From assembly GCF_000688475.1 (NCBI RefSeq), contig NZ_JIAN01000005.1, forward strand, positions 1,054,001-1,118,000: 64,000 bases of DNA, written 5' to 3'. The stretch is from Cellulomonas sp. URHE0023. Its GTDB lineage: Bacteria > Actinomycetota > Actinomycetes > Actinomycetales > Cellulomonadaceae. Position numbers and translations under genes: made by a program. The notes beneath the pieces were generated by a model. That model had not been told where the DNA came from, ran no database searches, and was given only the letters and a program-made list of their open reading frames with translations. Below, piece after piece: positions 35,109-44,629 of this stretch. The first letter of the stretch is position 1; the number at the start of each line of letters is the position of its first letter.

Positions 35109-36313
35109 TCTCCGACGACGAGATCGCGGCCGTGTTCCGCACGGAGCACGGCCGTGCGGTCGCGGTGCTGGCGCGGTCGTTCCGGTCGCTGGACGTCGCC
35201 GAGGAGGCCGTCCAGGACGCGTTCGTCGCCGCGGTCGCGCGCTGGCCCGTCGAGGGTCTGCCGTCCAGCCCCGCGGGCTGGATCATCACGACCGCCCGAC
35301 GCAAGGCGATCGACCGTCTGCGACGGGAGGCGTCGCTGCACGACCGGCACGCCGAGGCGGCACTGCTGTACGCCCAGGAGCACGTGGAGGTGGGTCCCGT
35401 GCGCGACGACCAGCTCAGGCTCGTCTTCACCTGCTGCCACCCGGCCCTCGCGCCCGAGGCGCAGGTGGCACTCACGCTGCGGATGGTCGGCGGCCTGAGC
35501 ACCGAGGAGATCGCGCACGCGTTCCTGGTCCCGCTCCCGACGATGCAGCAGCGGCTCGTGCGCGCCAAGGGCAAGATCCGCGACGCACGCATCCCCTACC
35601 GCGTGCCGTCGGACGCGGACCTGCCCGACCGGCTGAGCGCGGTCCTGGCGGTCGTCTACCTGGTGTTCACCGAGGGCCACCAGGCCTCGAGCGGGCGCTC
35701 GGTGGTCCGTGAGGACCTGTGCGCGGACGCGATCCGGCTGGGCCGGCTGCTGGTCGAGCTGATGCCCGACGAACCCGAGGCGGCGGGCCTGCTGGCACTG
35801 ATGCTCCTGGTCGACGCACGCCGCCCCGCACGGTCGTCGCACGACCAGCTCGTCCTGCTCGCGGACCAGGACCGCTCGCTGTGGGACAACGCCATGATCG
35901 GCGGAGGACTCGCCCTGGTCCGGGAGTCGCTGCGACGCAACCAGCCCGGTCCGTACCAGCTGCAGGCCGCGATCCAGGCGGTGCACGCGTCCTCCCCGAC
36001 CCTCGACCGGACGCCGTGGTGGCAGGTCGTGGCGCTGTACGACCAGCTGCTGAGCAGCTCGCCGAACCCGGTCGTCGCGCTGAACCGAGCGGTCGCCGTC
36101 GCCGAGCTCGACGGGCCGGCCGCCGGGCTCGCACTCGTCGACGACCTGCCGCTTCAGCCGTTCGCGCTGTTCCACTCCGTGCGCGCGGACTTCCTGCGAC
36201 GGCTCGGCCGTCGCGCTGAGGCGGCCGCGGAGTACGCGTCCGCGCTCGCGCTCACCCAGAACGACGCCGAACGGGCGTTCCTGGAGTCCCGTCGTGACGC
36301 CGTGCGCGCCTAG
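35105..36313 (+). CDS. ECF42-type RNA polymerase sigma factor
   Basis: A 402-residue factor. Sigma region 2 (residues about 5-75) has [20 protein letters not shown]; region 4 (residues about 115-170) has [20 protein letters not shown] and [14 protein letters not shown] long C-terminal DUF6596/TPR-like extension (about residues 185-400; [24 protein letters not shown]) is the ECF42 hallmark and probably replaces an anti-sigma factor. It is coupled to the DGPF gene. Its stop overlaps a convergent sigma gene by 4 bp. Confidence 0.93.
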   Translation: MISDDEIAAVFRTEHGRAVAVLARSFRSLDVAEEAVQDAFVAAVARWPVEGLPSSPAGWIITTARRKAIDRLRREASLHDRHAEAALLYAQEHVEVGPVRDDQLRLVFTCCHPALAPEAQVALTLRMVGGLSTEEIAHAFLVPLPTMQQRLVRAKGKIRDARIPYRVPSDADLPDRLSAVLAVVYLVFTEGHQASSGRSVVREDLCADAIRLGRLLVELMPDEPEAAGLLALMLLVDARRPARSSHDQLVLLADQDRSLWDNAMIGGGLALVRESLRRNQPGPYQLQAAIQAVHASSPTLDRTPWWQVVALYDQLLSSSPNPVVALNRAVAVAELDGPAAGLALVDDLPLQPFALFHSVRADFLRRLGRRAEAAAEYASALALTQNDAERAFLESRRDAVRA

Positions 36314-37269
36314 AGGCGTGCTCGCAGGCCGAACGTCGGCGCGAGCGACGCGTCGAGGAACCGCGTGATCCCGCTGATCCCGGCCGGCGTGGTGGTGAGC
36401 ACGACGACTCCGGTGAACGTCGCTGCGCCGGCCGCGTCCTGGCGGTAGCAGGCGAAGGCCGGCTGCCGGTTGGCCCGGGTGGCCACGAGCTGCTGCGTGG
36501 ACCCCCGACCGGCAGCACTCGCTGCGAGGAACGCGTGGACCGCGTCCCGGCCCTCGTACACGTGGGCTGCGGGCGGCATCGCGAGCCACGCCTCGTCGGT
36601 GAGCAGCGCGACGACGCCCTCGACGTCGTCGGCCGCGTACGCACGGGCGAACCGCACGGCGAGGCCGTCGTCGTCCTGGACCGACCGGGCCGGCTGCGCG
36701 GTCGGCCGGGCGGTGACGGCACGCGCACGCTGGAGCACACCCTTGACCGCGGTCGGTGAGGCGTCGAGCATCTTGGCCACCTCACCGAGCGAGAAGCCCA
36801 GGACGTCGACGAGGAGCAGCGCCGCCACCTGCCGAGGTGGCATCGCCTGGAGGGCCGAGACGAACGCAAGCGCGATCGACTCGTCGGCAAGGTGACGCGC
36901 ACCGGGCTCGTGCGTCTCGTCGAGCAGGACGTCCGGGTACGGCTGCAGCCACCGCAGGTCCGAGCGGCGGCTGGGCGGCGGCGGGTCGAAGGGCGGCAAG
37001 GGCTCAGTGACCGGGCGGCGGCCGCGCGTGCGCAGGAGGTTGAGGCAGCAGTTCGTCGCGATGCGGTAGAGCCACGTCCGCGCCGAGGACCTTCCGTCGA
37101 ACCTGTCCAGCCCTCGCCATGCGGCGAGCAGCGTCTCCTGGAGCGCGTCGTCCGCGTCCGCGACCGAGCCCAGCATCCGGTAGCAGTGCACGTGCAGCTC
37201 GCGACGGTGCGCGTCGACCATCGCACGCAGGGCGTCGTCGGTCGAGCGTTCCACGACGTCGTCAGCCAT
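36310..37269 (-). CDS. ECF sigma factor with SnoaL-like C-terminal domain
   Basis: A 319-residue factor. Region 2 has [27 protein letters not shown] and [16 protein letters not shown]; region 4 has [25 protein letters not shown] and [13 protein letters not shown]. The C-terminal NTF2/SnoaL-like domain (residues about 205-319) is found in the TIGR02960/SigG-like and ECF41-like groups, where it tunes sigma activity. It is divergent from a small SnoaL-like gene 78 bp away, the usual neighbour and likely target. Confidence 0.92.
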   Translation of the reverse strand: MADDVVERSTDDALRAMVDAHRRELHVHCYRMLGSVADADDALQETLLAAWRGLDRFDGRSSARTWLYRIATNCCLNLLRTRGRRPVTEPLPPFDPPPPSRRSDLRWLQPYPDVLLDETHEPGARHLADESIALAFVSALQAMPPRQVAALLLVDVLGFSLGEVAKMLDASPTAVKGVLQRARAVTARPTAQPARSVQDDDGLAVRFARAYAADDVEGVVALLTDEAWLAMPPAAHVYEGRDAVHAFLAASAAGRGSTQQLVATRANRQPAFACYRQDAAGAATFTGVVVLTTTPAGISGITRFLDASLAPTFGLRARL

Positions 37270-37347
37270 CGATCCTCCGCGCACCGTTCCGATCGCCCCC
37301 CGATCGGTGTCTACCGGACGACACCGTCGAGGAGAAGGGTTGCACCG

Positions 37348-37728
37348 ATGACTGAGCACGGGACGGCGCTGGAGACCCTGCTGGCCTACCACGACGCATG
37401 GAGCGGCGGCGACTTCGACGCCGCGATGACGCACGTGGCCGACGACGTGGTGTGCGACGCACCAGCGGGCCGATTCCAGGGCGCCGACGCGTTCCAGGGC
37501 TTCATGGCTCCGTTCGCCGCGATGGTCACCCGGTACGAGCGCCTGGCCGCGTTCGGCGACGACCGCATCGCGGTGATCGTCTACGACACCGACACGCGGG
37601 CCGTCGACGGCGCCCCCGGTGCCGAGGTCGTCACCGTGGCCGCCGGCCGCATCCGCACGATGCGGATCATCTTCGACCGACTCCCGTTCGAGGAGGCGCG
37701 TCGCGCGGCCGCGGCTCAGCGCGCGTAG
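37348..37728 (+). CDS. SnoaL/NTF2-like protein
   Basis: A 126-residue cone-shaped NTF2-fold protein: LAYHDAWSGGDFDAAMTHVADDVVCDAP then FQGADAFQGFMAPFAAMV and IVYDTDT. AGGAGAAGGG before ATG 37348 is a strong ribosome site. It is divergent from the SnoaL-fused sigma factor, which suggests control by that factor. Small-molecule binding or isomerase activity is possible. Confidence 0.85.
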   Translation: MTEHGTALETLLAYHDAWSGGDFDAAMTHVADDVVCDAPAGRFQGADAFQGFMAPFAAMVTRYERLAAFGDDRIAVIVYDTDTRAVDGAPGAEVVTVAAGRIRTMRIIFDRLPFEEARRAAAAQRA

Positions 37729-38360
37729 GCGCCCAGGCGGGCCACGAGCTGGTCGCGCACGCCGGTCCACTCCGCCGCGACGATCGAGTAGTACGCCGAG
37801 TCACGCACGGTCCCGTCGGTCGCCATGGTGTGCGCGCGTCGCACGCCCTCGAACCGGCCACCGATGCGCTCGATCGCCGCGCGGGACGCCGCGTTGCGCG
37901 CATCCGTCTTGAGCGTCACGCGCAGCACGCGCCAGACCTCGAAGGCGTGCGTGAGGAGCAACAGCTTGGTCTCGGTGTTGACCGCGGACCGCTGAGCGCC
38001 CGCCGAGTACCAGGTGCTCCCTATCTCGGCGACGGACGGAGGCCGGTCGTCGCTCGGTTCGCTGCCGACCGCGACTCCCGGCGGCCACGGCGTCGGGGTC
38101 TCGAAGACCTCCAGGTCGAGGAACCGGGTGCTGCCGACGATGGTGTCGTCGGCCAGCCGGCGCACCGCGAACGGCACGGACCGCGCCTGTCGCAGGGCGC
38201 TGCGCACGTACGTCTCGGTGTCCTCCAGCCCGTCCGGTACCCAGGTGTAACCGAAGCTGCCGCGTTCGCCGCGGCCGGCAGCGGCCAGCCCGTCCACGTG
38301 GTCGAGACTGAGCGGTTCGAGGCGCACGTGGCGGCCCGAGATCGTCGACGGCGTGAGCAC
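37716..38360 (-). CDS. GNAT-family N-acetyltransferase
   Basis: A 214-residue RimJ/RimL-type acetyltransferase: RHVRLEPLSLDHVDGL, IVGSTRFLDLEVF, EIGSTWYSAGAQRSAVNTETKLLLLTHAFE (acetyl-CoA-binding region) and LKTDARNAASRAAIERIGGRFEGV. The target could be a protein N-terminus or small amine. I favour GTG 38360. Its end overlaps the convergent SnoaL-like gene by 13 bp. Confidence 0.88.
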   Translation of the reverse strand: MLTPSTISGRHVRLEPLSLDHVDGLAAAGRGERGSFGYTWVPDGLEDTETYVRSALRQARSVPFAVRRLADDTIVGSTRFLDLEVFETPTPWPPGVAVGSEPSDDRPPSVAEIGSTWYSAGAQRSAVNTETKLLLLTHAFEVWRVLRVTLKTDARNAASRAAIERIGGRFEGVRRAHTMATDGTVRDSAYYSIVAAEWTGVRDQLVARLGAYAR

Positions 38361-38486
38361 GGGCTCATCGTGCCGTGTGCGTGCGGACGATGCGACGCCA
38401 TTCCCGCACACGCCGCAGAACGGTGCCGGGAACCGTCGCGGACCGGGCGGCCGGCACCCCGCGGTGCGGACCGTCGTCGGGGGGTC

Positions 38487-39719
38487 CTAGTCCGCAACCG
38501 CGGCGGCCGCCCTCTCCAGCAGCAGGTTCCGCTCGCGCTGCGTAGGCGCGAGGTCCGCGGCACGCTCCAGCTCGGCCGCGGCCTCGCCGTGCCGCCCGAG
38601 TCGCGTCAGGGCCTCTGCCCGGACCGCGCCGAGCAGGTGGTAGCGGGCCATGCGCGGGTCCGCGGCGATCGCGTCGAGGGCAGCCAGCGCAGCCTCGGGC
38701 CCGTCGGCGTGCATGACGGCGACCGCCCGGTTGAGCTCGACGACCGGGCTGGGGGCGAGCTGGGCGAGCGCGTCGTAGAGCGCGACGACGGCCTCCCAGT
38801 CGGTGTCCTCGAACGACGGGGCGCGGCTGTGGCACGCGGCGATCGCGGCCTGCACCGTGTACGGACCGAGTGGGCGGCCCAGCGTGATCGACGTCTCGAG
38901 CGCCTTGAGCCCGTGCTCGATCAGCGCCCTGTCCCAGAAGCGCCGGTCCTGGTCCTGCAGCAGCGTCCCCGAGCCGCGGGCGTCGAACCGTGAGGCCTGC
39001 AGCTCCATGAGCGCGACCAGGCCGTGCACCTCGGGCTCACGCGGCAGCAGTCCGGCGAGCACCCGGCCCAGCCGCGTCGCCTCGTCGGCCAGGTCCCGAC
39101 GCACCCAGTCGTTTCCTGACGTGGCCGCGTGTCCCTCGGTGAAGACGAGGTAGACCACCTCGAGCACCGAGCCGAGGCGCGCAGGCATCTCATCCGCCTG
39201 CGGCACCTCGAACGGGACCCGGGCCTCGGCGAGCGTGCGCTTCGCCCTGGAGATCCGCTGGCCGATCGTCGCGCTCGGCGTGAGGTACGCGCGGGCGATC
39301 TCGTCGGTGGTCAGGCCGCCGAACAGGCGCAGGGTGAGCGCGATCCGCGACTCGCGGGGAAGCACCGGGTGGCACGTCAGGAACACCAGCGAGAGCAGGT
39401 CGTCGCCGACGGGGTCCTCCACGATCCCGTCGGCCGGCGGCTCGTCGGCCAGCTCGCGCGCGACGACCGCGTACTTGGTCTCGCGGTTCTGCTCGCGCCT
39501 GATCAGGTCGATAGCCCGGTGCCTGGCCGTCGTCATGAGCCAGGCGCCGGGCTTGTCCGGGACGCCGTTCGCGGGCCACTGCTCCAGTGCAGCGACGAAC
39601 GCGTCCTGCGCGAGCTCCTCCGCCAGGCCGACGTCCCGGACGAGACGGGTGAGCGAGGCGACCAGCCGGGGCGCCTCGATCCGCCAGACGACCTCGACGG
39701 TCCGCCGTGCGTCAGCCAT
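38487..39719 (-). CDS. ECF42-type RNA polymerase sigma factor (second copy)
   Basis: A 410-residue ECF42 factor: region 2 LAEELAQDAFVAALEQWP and TTARHRAIDLIRREQN, region 4 LTLRLFGGLTTDEIARAYL and IGQRISRAKRTL, then the DUF6596/TPR-like extension ([31 protein letters not shown]). It differs clearly from the copy at 35105, so they are not a recent duplication. It follows a DGPF gene by 23 bp on the same strand. Confidence 0.93.
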   Translation of the reverse strand: MADARRTVEVVWRIEAPRLVASLTRLVRDVGLAEELAQDAFVAALEQWPANGVPDKPGAWLMTTARHRAIDLIRREQNRETKYAVVARELADEPPADGIVEDPVGDDLLSLVFLTCHPVLPRESRIALTLRLFGGLTTDEIARAYLTPSATIGQRISRAKRTLAEARVPFEVPQADEMPARLGSVLEVVYLVFTEGHAATSGNDWVRRDLADEATRLGRVLAGLLPREPEVHGLVALMELQASRFDARGSGTLLQDQDRRFWDRALIEHGLKALETSITLGRPLGPYTVQAAIAACHSRAPSFEDTDWEAVVALYDALAQLAPSPVVELNRAVAVMHADGPEAALAALDAIAADPRMARYHLLGAVRAEALTRLGRHGEAAAELERAADLAPTQRERNLLLERAAAAVAD

Positions 39720-39742
39720 CGCCCGCCCCGCAGGTCGCCCGC

Positions 39743-40174
39743 TCAGGCCCTCTGGTTGGCCTTGGACCGCTCGATGATGTCCTTCTCCTTCTCGAGGATC
39801 TCCGGCGAGACGACCTGCGCGAAGTCCTCCATCTCGAAGAACGGCCGGATCTCGAGGACCGAATGCAGCTCCGGGGTCGACGGGCAGCGCTTGGCCCACT
39901 CGATCGCCTCGTCGAGCGACGTGACCTGCCAGATCCAGTAGCCGGCGATGATCTCCTTGGCCTCCGTGAACGGGCCGTCGACAACCGACGTGCGGCCGCC
40001 CTCGAACACCACCTTGGCGCCCTCGGAGCTCGGCTTGAGCCCTTCGCCGCCGAGCATGATGCCGGCGCTCACCAGCTGCTCGTTGTACGCGTTCATGACG
40101 GCGAACATCTCGTCGTTCGGGGCGGTCGCAGCCTCGTCCGCACCGTCGCCCTTGATCATGACCAGGACCTTCAT
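39743..40174 (-). CDS. YCII/DGPF-domain protein (second copy)
   Basis: A 143-residue protein: MKVLVMIKGDGADEAATAP, SVVDGPFTEAKEIIAGYWIW and AIEWAKRCP. A charged C-terminal helix, EILEKEKDIIERSKANQ, is absent from the other copy. AAGGAGCTG lies before ATG 40174. It precedes the ECF42 gene at 39719, giving the usual DGPF-sigma order. Confidence 0.92.
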   Translation of the reverse strand: MKVLVMIKGDGADEAATAPNDEMFAVMNAYNEQLVSAGIMLGGEGLKPSSEGAKVVFEGGRTSVVDGPFTEAKEIIAGYWIWQVTSLDEAIEWAKRCPSTPELHSVLEIRPFFEMEDFAQVVSPEILEKEKDIIERSKANQRA

Positions 40175-40297
40175 GACGCAGCTCCTTCGTTGTGGATGCC
40201 CTCTCGACGCTAATGCCGGGACGGGGCCTTCACCACTACGTCGAACGGCTCGGGGACGTCTTCGACACGATCGTGCGACGAGATGTCCAGACACACG

Positions 40298-40342
40298 GTG
40301 ACGCCCGGGCCCGCGGTCCTCGACCGCGGGCTCGGGCGTCAC
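40298..40342. terminator. Long stem-loop terminator
   Basis: A 21-bp stem with one G-T wobble (40298-40318 with 40322-40342) and a 3-nt loop sits 17 bp beyond the stop of the minus-strand beta-helix gene. The arm begins GTGACGCCCGGGCCCGCGGT. This is the longest stem in the window. Confidence 0.88.
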
Positions 40343-40359
40343 TGGTGGAGCAGCTCAGA

Positions 40360-42285
40360 TCACGGCAGCGGCCACTCCTGGACCACGCTCGGACCCTGGT
40401 AGGTCGGGGTGACGGCGTCCCCGTACCCGTTGACCACGTGGTCGATCGTTCCGGCCGCGTTGAGCGAGATGGTCTCGATGTTGTGCAGCTTCACCCCGGG
40501 GGTCGTCGGGACCTCGAACGCCTGGGTGGCGTGCAGGGTCGGGTCGACGTTGGTGTAGATGTAGCTGCCCATGCCCCAGCCCTCGTGGGTCTTGACCTTG
40601 TCGCCGACCTTGTACGCCGCCCAGCCCAGGAGACCGTCGTGCTGCCACGCGGCCTGGTTCGGGGCGTCGTACGGGAGCTCGTTCTGGAAGAAGATCGTCT
40701 TGCCACGCTCGCCGTTCCAGACGACGTTGTACTTCTGGTAGTGCTCGGAGAACAGGCCCGTCGCGGTGACGTCGTTGCCGTTGACGAGCACGCCGGTGTC
40801 CGCCGTGTTCACCGTCCAGCCGACTCCGTCGCCGTGGTCGGCACGCCAGGCCCACGTGTGGTCGATCAGGGTCTGGTTCGTGTTGACGACGAGGCTCTGG
40901 GTCGTCTTGCCCACGTGCTCGCCGCCGATGCGGAAGTAGACGTCCTGCACGGCCGTCGGGTTGCTCGCGCTGCTGAGCAGCGGCTTCTTGAGCTTGCCGT
41001 CGAGCGTCGAGACCTTGGTGCCGAGCTGCAGGAGTGCGGGCGAGTTGACCGTGCCGGCGTCGAACATGATCCCGGCGATGTCGATACCCGGGACGTCGAG
41101 CGTCTGCATGGCGGTCACGCCGTTGTCCGGGACGATCGTCGCCAGACCCAGGCCGAGCACGACCGAGTTCGGGTACAGGACGTTGATCGTGCGGTTGACG
41201 TGGTAGACGCCGGGCGTGAGCAGCAGGTTCTTGCCGACGGCGAGCGCCGCGTTGATCTTCGACGCCGTGTCACCCGGCTTCGCGACGTAGAACGAGCTCA
41301 GCGGGAGGGCCTTGCCGGCCGTCGGGCCGTTCGCCCACGACGTGCCGGACGAGTTGGTCTGCGCTGACGGGACGAACACGTTGTACTTCCCGTCGGCCCC
41401 GAGGAAGAGGTACGGCTTCTCCTTGGACACCGGGGTGGTCGGCAGGACCGTGTACTTGTTGGTGAGCGGGGTGCCGGTGGGAACGCCCGGTCCGAAGTCG
41501 GCCGCCGGGACCGCCCCCGTGGCACCGGAGAACACCTGGTTCCAGACGCTGTTGCTCCAGCCCTCGAGCGAGCTGTTGCGCGTCAGCCACTGCTGCTGGC
41601 TACCGCTGACCACGAACGGGAGCTTCGAGTCCCCGATGTAGCCGCCGGACGCGTACTGCGGGCCGGCCGAGCAGTAGTCCATGAGAGACAGGTTGCCGCC
41701 CGAGATGGCGACGCGACGCAGCGAGACCGCCTGCGACGTCGCCCAGAAGTTGGCGCTGCCCTTGCAGCCGTCGGTGTCGGCCGCGTTGGTGTGGACGATG
41801 CTCAGGTTGGACATGCCGCGCCAGAAGTTGTTCAGGGCCGTGCAGTCCGTCGGGGCGCCGGGCGCCGTCGGGTAGCACCGGTTGAACACCTCGATGGCGC
41901 CGTTGATGACGACGTCCCCGGGGTCCTGGCCCAGACCGGCGACCTCGGTGTAGTAGCCCACCTGGAAGCGCAGCGGCTTCTCTGCCGTGCCGTAGGTGCC
42001 CGGCTTGAAGAGGATCGCGTAGCGGCCGTCCCCGAAGTGGGCGTCGACCTGCTGTGCGGCGATGGCGTCGACCGTGGCCTGGATCTCGTCGATCGGCTGG
42101 CTCGGGTCGAAGATGATCGTGTTCGCGCCGAGGTCTACGGGCGCGTTTCCACCGCCGTGGGCCCCGGCGGGTGCCGCGACCAGCGGGACGAGCACGAGCG
42201 CGATGGTGGCACTGACAGCCGCGAGGACCCGGGGACGATGCCGTGACATCGGGTTGGGAGCATTCTCGCGTGGACGCAGGTTCAT
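40360..42285 (-). CDS. Large secreted beta-helix protein, glycosidase/lyase-like
   Basis: A 641-residue exported protein. A signal peptide (after MSRHRPRVLAAV, cleaved near APAGAHG) precedes a mature chain beginning NTIIFDPSQPIDEIQATVDAI, an opening shared with GH55/pectate-lyase-superfamily beta-helices. AILFKPGTYG, VNRTINVLYPNSVVLGLGLATI and TLIDHTWAWRADHGDG fit parallel beta-helix turns. Similar actinobacterial proteins are often labelled 'adenylyl cyclase' or 'coagulation factor 5/8' without evidence. It probably acts on a polysaccharide outside the cell. A promoter and a terminator flank it as a single-gene unit. Alternative ATG at 42249. Confidence 0.82.
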   Translation of the reverse strand: MNLRPRENAPNPMSRHRPRVLAAVSATIALVLVPLVAAPAGAHGGGNAPVDLGANTIIFDPSQPIDEIQATVDAIAAQQVDAHFGDGRYAILFKPGTYGTAEKPLRFQVGYYTEVAGLGQDPGDVVINGAIEVFNRCYPTAPGAPTDCTALNNFWRGMSNLSIVHTNAADTDGCKGSANFWATSQAVSLRRVAISGGNLSLMDYCSAGPQYASGGYIGDSKLPFVVSGSQQQWLTRNSSLEGWSNSVWNQVFSGATGAVPAADFGPGVPTGTPLTNKYTVLPTTPVSKEKPYLFLGADGKYNVFVPSAQTNSSGTSWANGPTAGKALPLSSFYVAKPGDTASKINAALAVGKNLLLTPGVYHVNRTINVLYPNSVVLGLGLATIVPDNGVTAMQTLDVPGIDIAGIMFDAGTVNSPALLQLGTKVSTLDGKLKKPLLSSASNPTAVQDVYFRIGGEHVGKTTQSLVVNTNQTLIDHTWAWRADHGDGVGWTVNTADTGVLVNGNDVTATGLFSEHYQKYNVVWNGERGKTIFFQNELPYDAPNQAAWQHDGLLGWAAYKVGDKVKTHEGWGMGSYIYTNVDPTLHATQAFEVPTTPGVKLHNIETISLNAAGTIDHVVNGYGDAVTPTYQGPSVVQEWPLP

Positions 42286-42394
42286 GGGCGTACCTCTCTC
42301 CGCACAGGGGGCACGTCGTCCTGACGGGGGGCCCTGCGGACAGGGGGCACCGTCGTTGGCGCCGTGAACCGACACATGATGCCGGCCGGGACAA

Positions 42395-42422
42395 AACGTA
42401 CCGAACGGGCGGCGGCTGTCAA
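42395..42422 (-). promoter_or_regulatory. Consensus promoter of the beta-helix gene
   Basis: On the minus strand TTGACA (42417-42422) and TACGTT (42395-42400) are separated by 16 bp. The transcript would have a leader of about 100 nt before ATG 42285. TTAC-TGCCCT-GTAA about 10 bp upstream of the -35 is a dyad and possible operator. Confidence 0.7.
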
Positions 42423-42492
42423 CCCTTACAGGGCAGTAACTCTTACCGCTAGGTAGGTGCCGGCGCGTCGGCTCTGCTCGATCCGCCAGGGC

Positions 42493-43074
42493 TCAGGTCG
42501 ACCGGGTTCTCGCAAGCTCGTCGATCCAGCCGGGCGTCGCCAGATTCTGGGCCGCATCGGTCACCGAACGCAGGCGTGCTGCCGCGACCTCGTCCCGGCC
42601 GACCGTCACCCGGTGGCTCTGGCTCGAGACGCCCTCCACGGTCTGCGAGGCGTCCTCCAGCGAGAAGGGACCCTCACCTCGGGACTGCACGGCCGCCAGC
42701 GTGTCGAGCGTCAGGCCTCGAAGGAACTCGACGTCTCCCGCACGCGCGAGGGGCGACTGCGCGAGCAGCGCGAGCGCCTCGAACCCCACGGTCCGCCGTG
42801 ACCGCTCCTCCTCGAACGACAGGTCGACGGCCCACTGGACCCGCGACCACCACTGCGCCCGTGCGTCGGACTCGGCACGCTGCCGGATCGTGAAGATGCC
42901 CACGACGATCGCGCCGATGGCCCCGAGCGCCGCGACGAGCGTGGCGACCGAGGTCACGACCTCGTACCAGGGCTGCGACGCCGCCATCGGCAGCACTGCG
43001 CCCGCGAAGCCGTGCACCGCGCCCGTCCCCTGGGCTGCCGCCGCGCCGGTCAGGCCTGCAGTCATCGTCATCAC
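42493..43074 (-). CDS. Membrane-anchored protein of unknown function
   Basis: A 193-residue protein with one strong membrane helix (VATLVAALGAIGAIVVGIFTI, residues about 43-64). A helical cytoplasmic part follows, with QRAESDARAQWWSRVQWAVDL and ALALLAQSPL. It resembles the many 'DUF4760-like' single-helix proteins but I assign no family. Several nearby Met codons leave the start uncertain. Confidence 0.7.
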   Translation of the reverse strand: MMTMTAGLTGAAAAQGTGAVHGFAGAVLPMAASQPWYEVVTSVATLVAALGAIGAIVVGIFTIRQRAESDARAQWWSRVQWAVDLSFEEERSRRTVGFEALALLAQSPLARAGDVEFLRGLTLDTLAAVQSRGEGPFSLEDASQTVEGVSSQSHRVTVGRDEVAAARLRSVTDAAQNLATPGWIDELARTRST

Positions 43075-43132
43075 GCCTCTTCCGTCGACACCGCTGGCGA
43101 GCGTAATGGCTGCCGCCGACGGCCGGGCGGCG

Positions 43133-43624
43133 TCACGCCGAGGTGTCGAGCACCTCCGACAGGCGGCGGAGGATCATGCTGCGCCACCCGCCGCCCATGA
43201 TCCGACGGGAGAGCTGGGCGATCTCGTCGTCCGGGTCGAAGCCCGCGTGCTCGAGGAACAGCCTCGTCCCGTGCCCCTCGGCCTCGAGCGTCCACGTGAC
43301 CGTCGTCGGGACCAGGTCCTCGGCGGCCGCGTCGGTCCACGTGACCTGGAGCATCCGAGGCGCGTCGATCGCGAGAACGGTGCTCGCGACGGTGCCCGAG
43401 AAGCCGGTTGCCTCGACTCGTCGACCGGCCATGGTGAAACGGTGGCCTACCTCGAGCACGAAGTCGTTGGTCATCAGCCACTGCGCCAGCAGGTCCGGCG
43501 TGGTGAGGGCACGCCACACCTTCTCGGGCGGGTGCGGGAAGAACTGGTCGACGCGGATCGTCGTCGGGTCCGCCGTCTCGTCCTGCGCCGGCAGCTCCCA
43601 GCCCGTCGTTCCCTGCTCACTCAT
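43133..43624 (-). CDS. SRPBCC/AHSA1-domain protein
   Basis: A 163-residue START-like helix-grip protein: FPHPPEKVWRALTTPDLLAQWLMTNDF is the AHSA1 opening and GFDPDDEIAQLSRRIMGGGWRSMILRRL the closing helix. The start overlaps the ArsR gene stop by 8 bp. ArsR-AHSA1 pairs are common; the SRPBCC protein may bind a hydrophobic ligand. Confidence 0.9.
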   Translation of the reverse strand: MSEQGTTGWELPAQDETADPTTIRVDQFFPHPPEKVWRALTTPDLLAQWLMTNDFVLEVGHRFTMAGRRVEATGFSGTVASTVLAIDAPRMLQVTWTDAAAEDLVPTTVTWTLEAEGHGTRLFLEHAGFDPDDEIAQLSRRIMGGGWRSMILRRLSEVLDTSA

Positions 43625-44003
43625 CGTTGCGGCCCTTCGTCGTGGGTTCGTCGTGCGTCGTGGGTTCGTCGTGGTCCATCTGGTCGAGCACCGTTCCGAG
43701 CGCCGCCAGCCGGCCGCGCCAGAACCGTTCGTACGGCGTCAGCCATCCGGCAAGGTCCGCCAACGGCTCCGCGGTGACGGTGTAGAACCGGTTGCGGCCT
43801 GCGGACCGCTCCGTGACGAGCCCGCTCTCCCGGAGCGCGGCGAGATGCTCGGAGACGCTCGGCCGCGACATCTCGAACGCTGCCGCGAGCTCCGTCACGG
43901 TCTTCTCGCCCGTCAGCAGCGCGTCCAGGACGTCGCGCCGGGTCGGGTTCGCCAGCGCGCCGAAGAGCCGGTCGAGGGTCGAGTCCTTGAGCCGTCGTGG
44001 CAT
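43617..44003 (-). CDS. ArsR-family repressor
   Basis: A 128-residue winged-helix repressor: DRLFGALANPTRRDVLDALLTGEKTVTELAAAF, recognition helix RPSVSEHLAALRESGLV and wing AGRNRFYTV. No metal-binding cysteines occur. The C-terminus has a duplicated HDEPTT from a 15- to 18-bp DNA repeat. A perfect dyad lies 44 bp upstream of the start. Confidence 0.92.
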   Translation of the reverse strand: MPRRLKDSTLDRLFGALANPTRRDVLDALLTGEKTVTELAAAFEMSRPSVSEHLAALRESGLVTERSAGRNRFYTVTAEPLADLAGWLTPYERFWRGRLAALGTVLDQMDHDEPTTHDEPTTKGRNDE

Positions 44004-44047
44004 CAGAGGTCGTCTCCGCTCGGTCGGTTCGGCACGCAGCCAGAATA

Positions 44048-44065
44048 CGTAGGTTTTTTCCTACG
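44048..44065 (-). promoter_or_regulatory. ArsR operator dyad
   Basis: CGTAGG-TTTTTT-CCTACG is a perfect 6-bp inverted repeat around a T-tract, 44 bp upstream of the ArsR start at 44003. Position and symmetry indicate autoregulation. The same T-rich block may form part of the promoter. Confidence 0.75.
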
Positions 44066-44150
44066 CGTCAACCTGGCCCCGTGCCGCCGGCTCGGCCTGA
44101 CACCGAGCGACCGGGGGCACCGGTGCCGCTCGAGGCTCAGAACGGGGCAC

Positions 44151-44558
44151 TCACCCGAGGGTGTACTCGAACCGCATCCGGTGGGTGCCGTCCGGGTCGA
44201 CCACGAGAGCTCCGTGCCCCGCGACGCCTGCCAGCTCACCGGTGCCGCTACCCGCCACGATGGTGAAGAACTCGCCGGACCGGTCGCTGCCGCTCGTCGT
44301 GGCCGCGTGCGCGAAGTTGAACGTGCCGGATCGCCCGTCCAGTGATCCGTCGAACGACTCCAGTGCGACGTAGGTACCGATGCCGCGCGCGGGATCGAAG
44401 GCCGACGTGAACAGGGTGGTCGAACGCCCCTCGACCGCACCCTCGAACCGCTTCTCCATCGTCGCGACTCCGACACCGAGCGCCGTCTGCACCGGATCGG
44501 GCACCTCGACCGGTACCCCGGTGAACCCGCTGACCGTGAACGTTCCCTCGGTGATCAT
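44151..44558 (-). CDS. DUF3224-domain protein
   Basis: A 135-residue all-beta protein: TFTVSGFTGVPVEVP, KRFEGAVEGRSTTLFTSAFDP, GTYVALESFDGSLDGRSGTFNF and IVAGSGTGELAGVAGHGAL, the pattern of DUF3224 (calycin/allene-oxide-cyclase-like barrel). Function unknown. Monocistronic. Confidence 0.9.
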   Translation of the reverse strand: MITEGTFTVSGFTGVPVEVPDPVQTALGVGVATMEKRFEGAVEGRSTTLFTSAFDPARGIGTYVALESFDGSLDGRSGTFNFAHAATTSGSDRSGEFFTIVAGSGTGELAGVAGHGALVVDPDGTHRMRFEYTLG

Positions 44559-44629
44559 CGGTGCACGCTATCGAGCACCACCGACATCGTCCGCGGCGAG
44601 CTCGACCTGGCTCCCGGACCGCCGCAGGC

